Positions 60,533 through 64,000 of a DNA stretch of 64,000 nucleotides are shown piece by piece. The translations under genes were made by a program, and so were the position numbers. Under the pieces are notes generated by a model, which was given only the letters and a program-made list of their open reading frames with translations, made no database searches and was not told where the DNA came from. Positions within the stretch are counted from its first letter, which is position 1. Every line of letters begins with the position of its first letter. The DNA is taken from NCBI GenBank assembly GCA_905182985.1, contig CAJJDN010000073.1:391714-455713 (forward strand). The letters run 5' to 3'. The DNA is from Paramecium sonneborni (Eukaryota; Ciliophora; Oligohymenophorea; Peniculida; Parameciidae).

Positions 60533-62891
60533 TCATTTATTATAAGGGCTAACATTTTTTATGTACAAATAATTTTATTATTTTTTCGTTATCTCATTTG
60601 TTTTTTATTCTTTTTCGAACTAATTGTTGCCTTAACTATTTAAGTATTATCTCACTTCTTTTTCCATCTTTTCTTTTTATTATAATAAATTCCTTTCCTC
60701 TTCTTCTTTTTCTAATTTCAAACTCTTTTACTCCTTTAAAAACTTTATTTATTCATTTAAATTTCCTATTCTTTTTTAAATATCTTCTAAAGGTTTAATT
60801 TCATTTTCTAATTGCTTTATTTCTGTTTATTATTTTAAAATGTTATCTTTATTCATATTCGCTTAGCGTAGCTAAGATCTCATTTAGAAAATTGTTTCTT
60901 TGTTTTACTTTACCTTATCCTCTAATTATAAGTAGTCTTAGTAATTCACTTAAAGTTGATTTATTTCAATTTATTATTATTCATATATCTATTAATTTTA
61001 TTTCAAATTTTATATTTTGCCGTTGAGTTTTATTATAGTTTATTCGTTCTTATTTATTTCCTAACTTAACATTTCCAATTATTGCTCTTCCACTTTTAAA
61101 TTCATTATTTCACTTTTTTATTCATTCAATACTTTTTCAATATTTTCACCTTCTATTATTTTTTTATTCAAATCTACAATTAGTTATTCCTATTTGTTTT
61201 TCTATTCCTAATAATAATTTAGAGTATTTGTTTATTTTTGTAATTATATAATTTATTGTTATAATGATTGATTTTCTTTTTAAAGTATAATTATAGTTTT
61301 TTTATTTACATCATTATTTAAAGATTTCTTTATTTCCTCGGATTCCTCTTATAATTATTACATCTACAAATTTAGTTTCTACTTTTATTTCAAAGATTCA
61401 AACTCTAATTAGAGTTTTTCCAAATCTTTTGATTTATTATCCAACTATGAAATAAGCAATTTTAATTTTTCTATTTTATGCTTTAAATTAATTTTTATTT
61501 TATTTAATTCTTATTCTTCTTAAATTGAAATACATTTTTCTTCAAATTCTTAAATTAAATTTTTCATTTCTTCATAATCAACCTTAAGATCTGCTGGTAA
61601 TTCCTTTTTCAAATTTTATTTATTTATTCCTTAGCTATCTAGATTAGATTTAGAATCTTCAATTAAAGTTATTTAATTAGGATTGCTGTCTAATTAATTT
61701 AATATCATTATTAATTAATCTTTTAAATTAGACAACAATTTGATGGATTATTCTTTTTATGTTTATAATTAATTTAAACTTATTGGTTAGGATAAAGATT
61801 ATATCATATTCTAAATTTAAATTTATAATGTATTAAATTATGACTATGATTATAATTAGGTTTATTTTGGAGGTTATGTTTATAATAATTAATTTTATGA
61901 TAGCTAAGTTTAAGAAATAATACTTGGTTATTATATTTTAAAATGTACCAACATGTTTGATTTAATTAATATTTCATTTGCTTCTTTAGAGGTTATTCTT
62001 TCATTTGGGTTAGGTTAAAGCATTCTTTTCATAATTAATTTCCATTCATCAGAAATCATTAATTCATCTATTTTATTTTAAACAAAAGTTTGATTTTATA
62101 TATGTTATTTTATTTTTTGATCTAATTCTAAAGATGTAGAAACTAATAATAAATATTATTGTAAAACCTTAGAATAATTGTGTTCCTCTAATAATTTCAT
62201 AAAAAACTAAAGCTATTGCCCAAACATCAACAGCCATTGTATAATCAGATTTTCCTTCAATCAATTCAGGTGCTTAGAATGGTTTACTACCTACTAATAT
62301 TGTATTTAATTTTCCATCATTTTATGTTTTTATTGATCCAAAATCAATTAATTTTACTTATTATCCAACCATGATGTAATTTTCAGTTTTAATATCTCTA
62401 TGAAATGTATTTTAAGAATGTAAAAATGCTATTGATGATAAGATCTAATAATATTTGTATATATTAATTACTTAAAGACATATTGATTACTTGTATTGAA
62501 GTGTCAAATTATTCATCTTCAAATAATTAGATAAATTTATTTAACCTAGTTCCATTACTGTGACAAAATAGAATTAATAGTCAAAAAAATCATATATTTT
62601 AATAACATTTGAAGGATAATAATTTGATTAATCTAGAACTTCATATTCATTTTGATAATGTCTAATTTAATATAAGAATGTTTTTAAGTGCTATGTAGCA
62701 ATTAATTAAAATTTTAAAGCAACTTCCTATTTATTTTCACCCCATTCGATAGGAATTGCTTTATAAACTTATCCTTCTTATCCTTTTCCAATTAATTACA
62801 ATATTTTAAATTATCTATTTGCATAATTTTGTATAGGTGCTTGTATGATACTACCTTAACCTATTTAATTTAACTAATTCTATTAATTCAT
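60533..62891 (-). CDS. Protein kinase with long coiled-coil tail, 768 aa
   Basis: Kinase residues ~25-290: LIGKGQEGQVYKAIP, QEVALKFQLI, FVTVMELGQINLSNYL, TFHRDIKTENYIMVGQ (KTEN instead of KPEN), LIDFGSIKT, KPFQAPELIEG, DVWAIALVFYEII and MLQPNPNERITS. The long tail is Gln/Glu/Lys coiled coil (ELPADLKVDYEEMKNLIQEF, KINLKHKIEKLKLLISQLDN) to ...KKQQNYLYIKNVSPYNK. Introns 62471-62445 (27 nt) and 62167-62143 (25 nt), at the shared sites. Stop TGA 60535-60533, 32 bp from the ATG of the ATG16-like gene. Confidence 0.87.
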
Positions 62892-63164
62892 TTATTTTAT
62901 GATTAAATTGATTCAATAAAAACTATCTCTCTTAAAGCAATTTCTCTATAAAGCAATACGTTGTTTATTCATTTTTATCATTTTGAAAAGCATCAATCTT
63001 TTTTATAGAGTTTTAAAATTTTGATTAATTGGTAAAAAATATGAATTTTTTAAAACAGTATCTGGAGAAATCATATAGAAAATACATATAATTATAATAT
63101 TAACTAAAATCAGTACATAATAATAAATAGAAAATTAGATATTGAATGAAAGTAGAAGTAATTT
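62892..63164. other. Divergent intergenic region
   Basis: AT-rich region upstream of the kinase (-) and the candidate gene at 63165 (+). No elements recognised. Confidence 0.5.
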
Positions 63165-63719
63165 ATGGTATTAATTAATGACGAAATTGTAAAGAATACA
63201 AGTAATGCAATTTCTTAATTCGTATTTATGCCAAGATATCTCACTATTCCCTAAACTATGCCACATATATACATAAACAATAGATATATTGGTTTTATCT
63301 ACTCAATTGATTTTTAAATATAATTGATGGTGAGTAAAATCATTAGGATTTTTAGAAATTTTTTTAATCCTTTCAAAATTCGTTATAAAATTAAGTTGTT
63401 TCTATAAAATTTTTTTCTGTTATTTTAGATGAAATAAAAAGGTAATTCAGGTTTTTTTTCAAATTTTATAATAATCAAGCTAATCATTGATTTTGAATCT
63501 AATAATAATTAATAACAATTGTTTGTAATTCATTTAAAATAGAATGAAGAGAAAATTAAATTATCGTGCTTTTACATCTTGAATATCAAATAAAGCCTAA
63601 AGGTATTATAAATATATTAATTTAATTATTTTTCTGTTATATAAAATTAACTTATCTATTAAAATGATAATTAAAGTTATGAAATCTTCTTTGTTAAATC
63701 TCTATTTCAAATATATTGA
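63165..63719 (+). CDS. Possible thioredoxin/glutaredoxin-fold protein (~184 aa)
   Basis: Open frame from ATG 63165 to TGA 63717-63719. Residues ~20-50 read FVFMPRYLTIPQ then TMPHIYINNRYIGFIYSIDF, which resembles the TVP-x-I/V-FI-x-GKxIGG strand of glutaredoxins and SH3BGRL-type proteins. A first strand (KVEVIYG) lies just upstream at 63149 in another frame, so an intron or a different start is possible. The rest is Lys/Asn/Gln/Phe-rich without motifs and may not be coding. Treat as a candidate. Confidence 0.38.
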
Positions 63720-64000
63720 AATATATTCATCAAAGAAAATAAGCTATTATTATAAATGTATTTTTGAGATTTGATCAATGCTCTATAAATTTTATTTAAC
63801 ATATTTTTAAAATTGGATATATTCTTCTATTTTTTTTAGAGATAAAAATAAGTAATTCTGATATAGATTAATCAAAAAATTATTTTTTTTTAGATAGATT
63901 TCTCTTTATTAAGAAGAGTGATTATCTTTTAGAGGGAAAAGTTCAAGTCCTTAACAAGTTTTAATTTGAATATTTTGAAATAATGCACAATTTTCCATTA
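63720..64000 (+). CDS. Possible 5' or internal exon of a gene continuing past the window
   Basis: From about 63690 to the end one plus-strand frame has no TGA: ...NSDIDQSKNYFFLDRFLFIK, then KSDYLLEGKVQVLNKFQFEY and FEIMHNFPL at the edge. The last ~50 codons have a protein-like composition. No start codon is assigned, and it could be the continuation of the 63165 gene through an intron I could not place. Partial at the 3' side. Confidence 0.35.

Noticed and set aside
59693..60798. Plus-strand ORFs in the WD40 and kinase-tail regions
   Set aside because: Shadows of the ATG16-like gene and the 60533-62891 kinase tail on the minus strand.

Overview
This window is macronuclear DNA from a ciliate, most likely Paramecium. 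It is very AT-rich. Long frames open up only when TAA and TAG are read as glutamine and TGA is the sole stop (nuclear code 6). Genes are packed on both strands, in places a few tens of bases apart, and are cut by introns of about 19-34 nt that usually run GTA...TAG. A trichocyst matrix protein, SF-assemblin and Sfi1/centrin-binding-type repeats also point to Paramecium. A standard-code ORF search shows only fragments here; every gene model below was rebuilt by hand with code 6 and short introns.

Layout. 0-5 kb: 3' part of casein kinase 2 alpha (+), a small hypothetical gene (-), a coiled-coil-tailed protein kinase (+). 5-16 kb: a gene-poor block, two more tailed kinases (-) and a coiled-coil gene (-). 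16-25 kb: an Sfi1-like gene, a phosphoglycerate-mutase-family gene, an 89-aa gene, a MORN gene, a thioredoxin/PDI-like gene and a hypothetical gene. 25-33 kb: ankyrin gene, NAP1, coiled-coil gene, Rho/Rac-type GTPase, tailed kinase, ANTH-like gene. 33-39 kb: a large unrecognised gene (-) with a disordered 5' part, and a long coiled-coil gene (+). 39-45 kb: an R2R3-Myb gene and a trichocyst matrix gene, each lying in a perfect direct duplication split by one N. 45-51 kb: a kinase with an altered catalytic loop, a small coiled-coil gene, SF-assemblin, and a tailed kinase. 51-56 kb: SFT2, a glutaredoxin-like gene, PEX6, and a one-TM cysteine-containing gene. 56-64 kb: histidine acid phosphatase, bromodomain+ET protein, an ATG16-like coiled-coil/WD40 protein, a sixth tailed kinase, and a thioredoxin-fold candidate at the end.

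No operon logic applies; these are separately transcribed eukaryotic genes. Themes are signalling kinases, cytoskeleton and basal-body fibres (Sfi1-like, SF-assemblin, MORN, Rho), secretion and membrane traffic (trichocyst protein, SFT2, ANTH-like, acid phosphatase), peroxisome and autophagy (PEX6, ATG16-like), and chromatin (NAP1, BET-like, Myb).

The most notable observations are: (1) six paralogous kinases with a shared intron site just before the catalytic loop; (2) two exact duplications (1,020 and 1,273 bp) at single-N joins, almost certainly unmerged contig overlaps rather than real gene duplications; (3) two divergent genes whose start codons are 8 bp apart; (4) several frame breaks that may be decay, tiny introns or sequence errors. 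I found no clearly new biological system.
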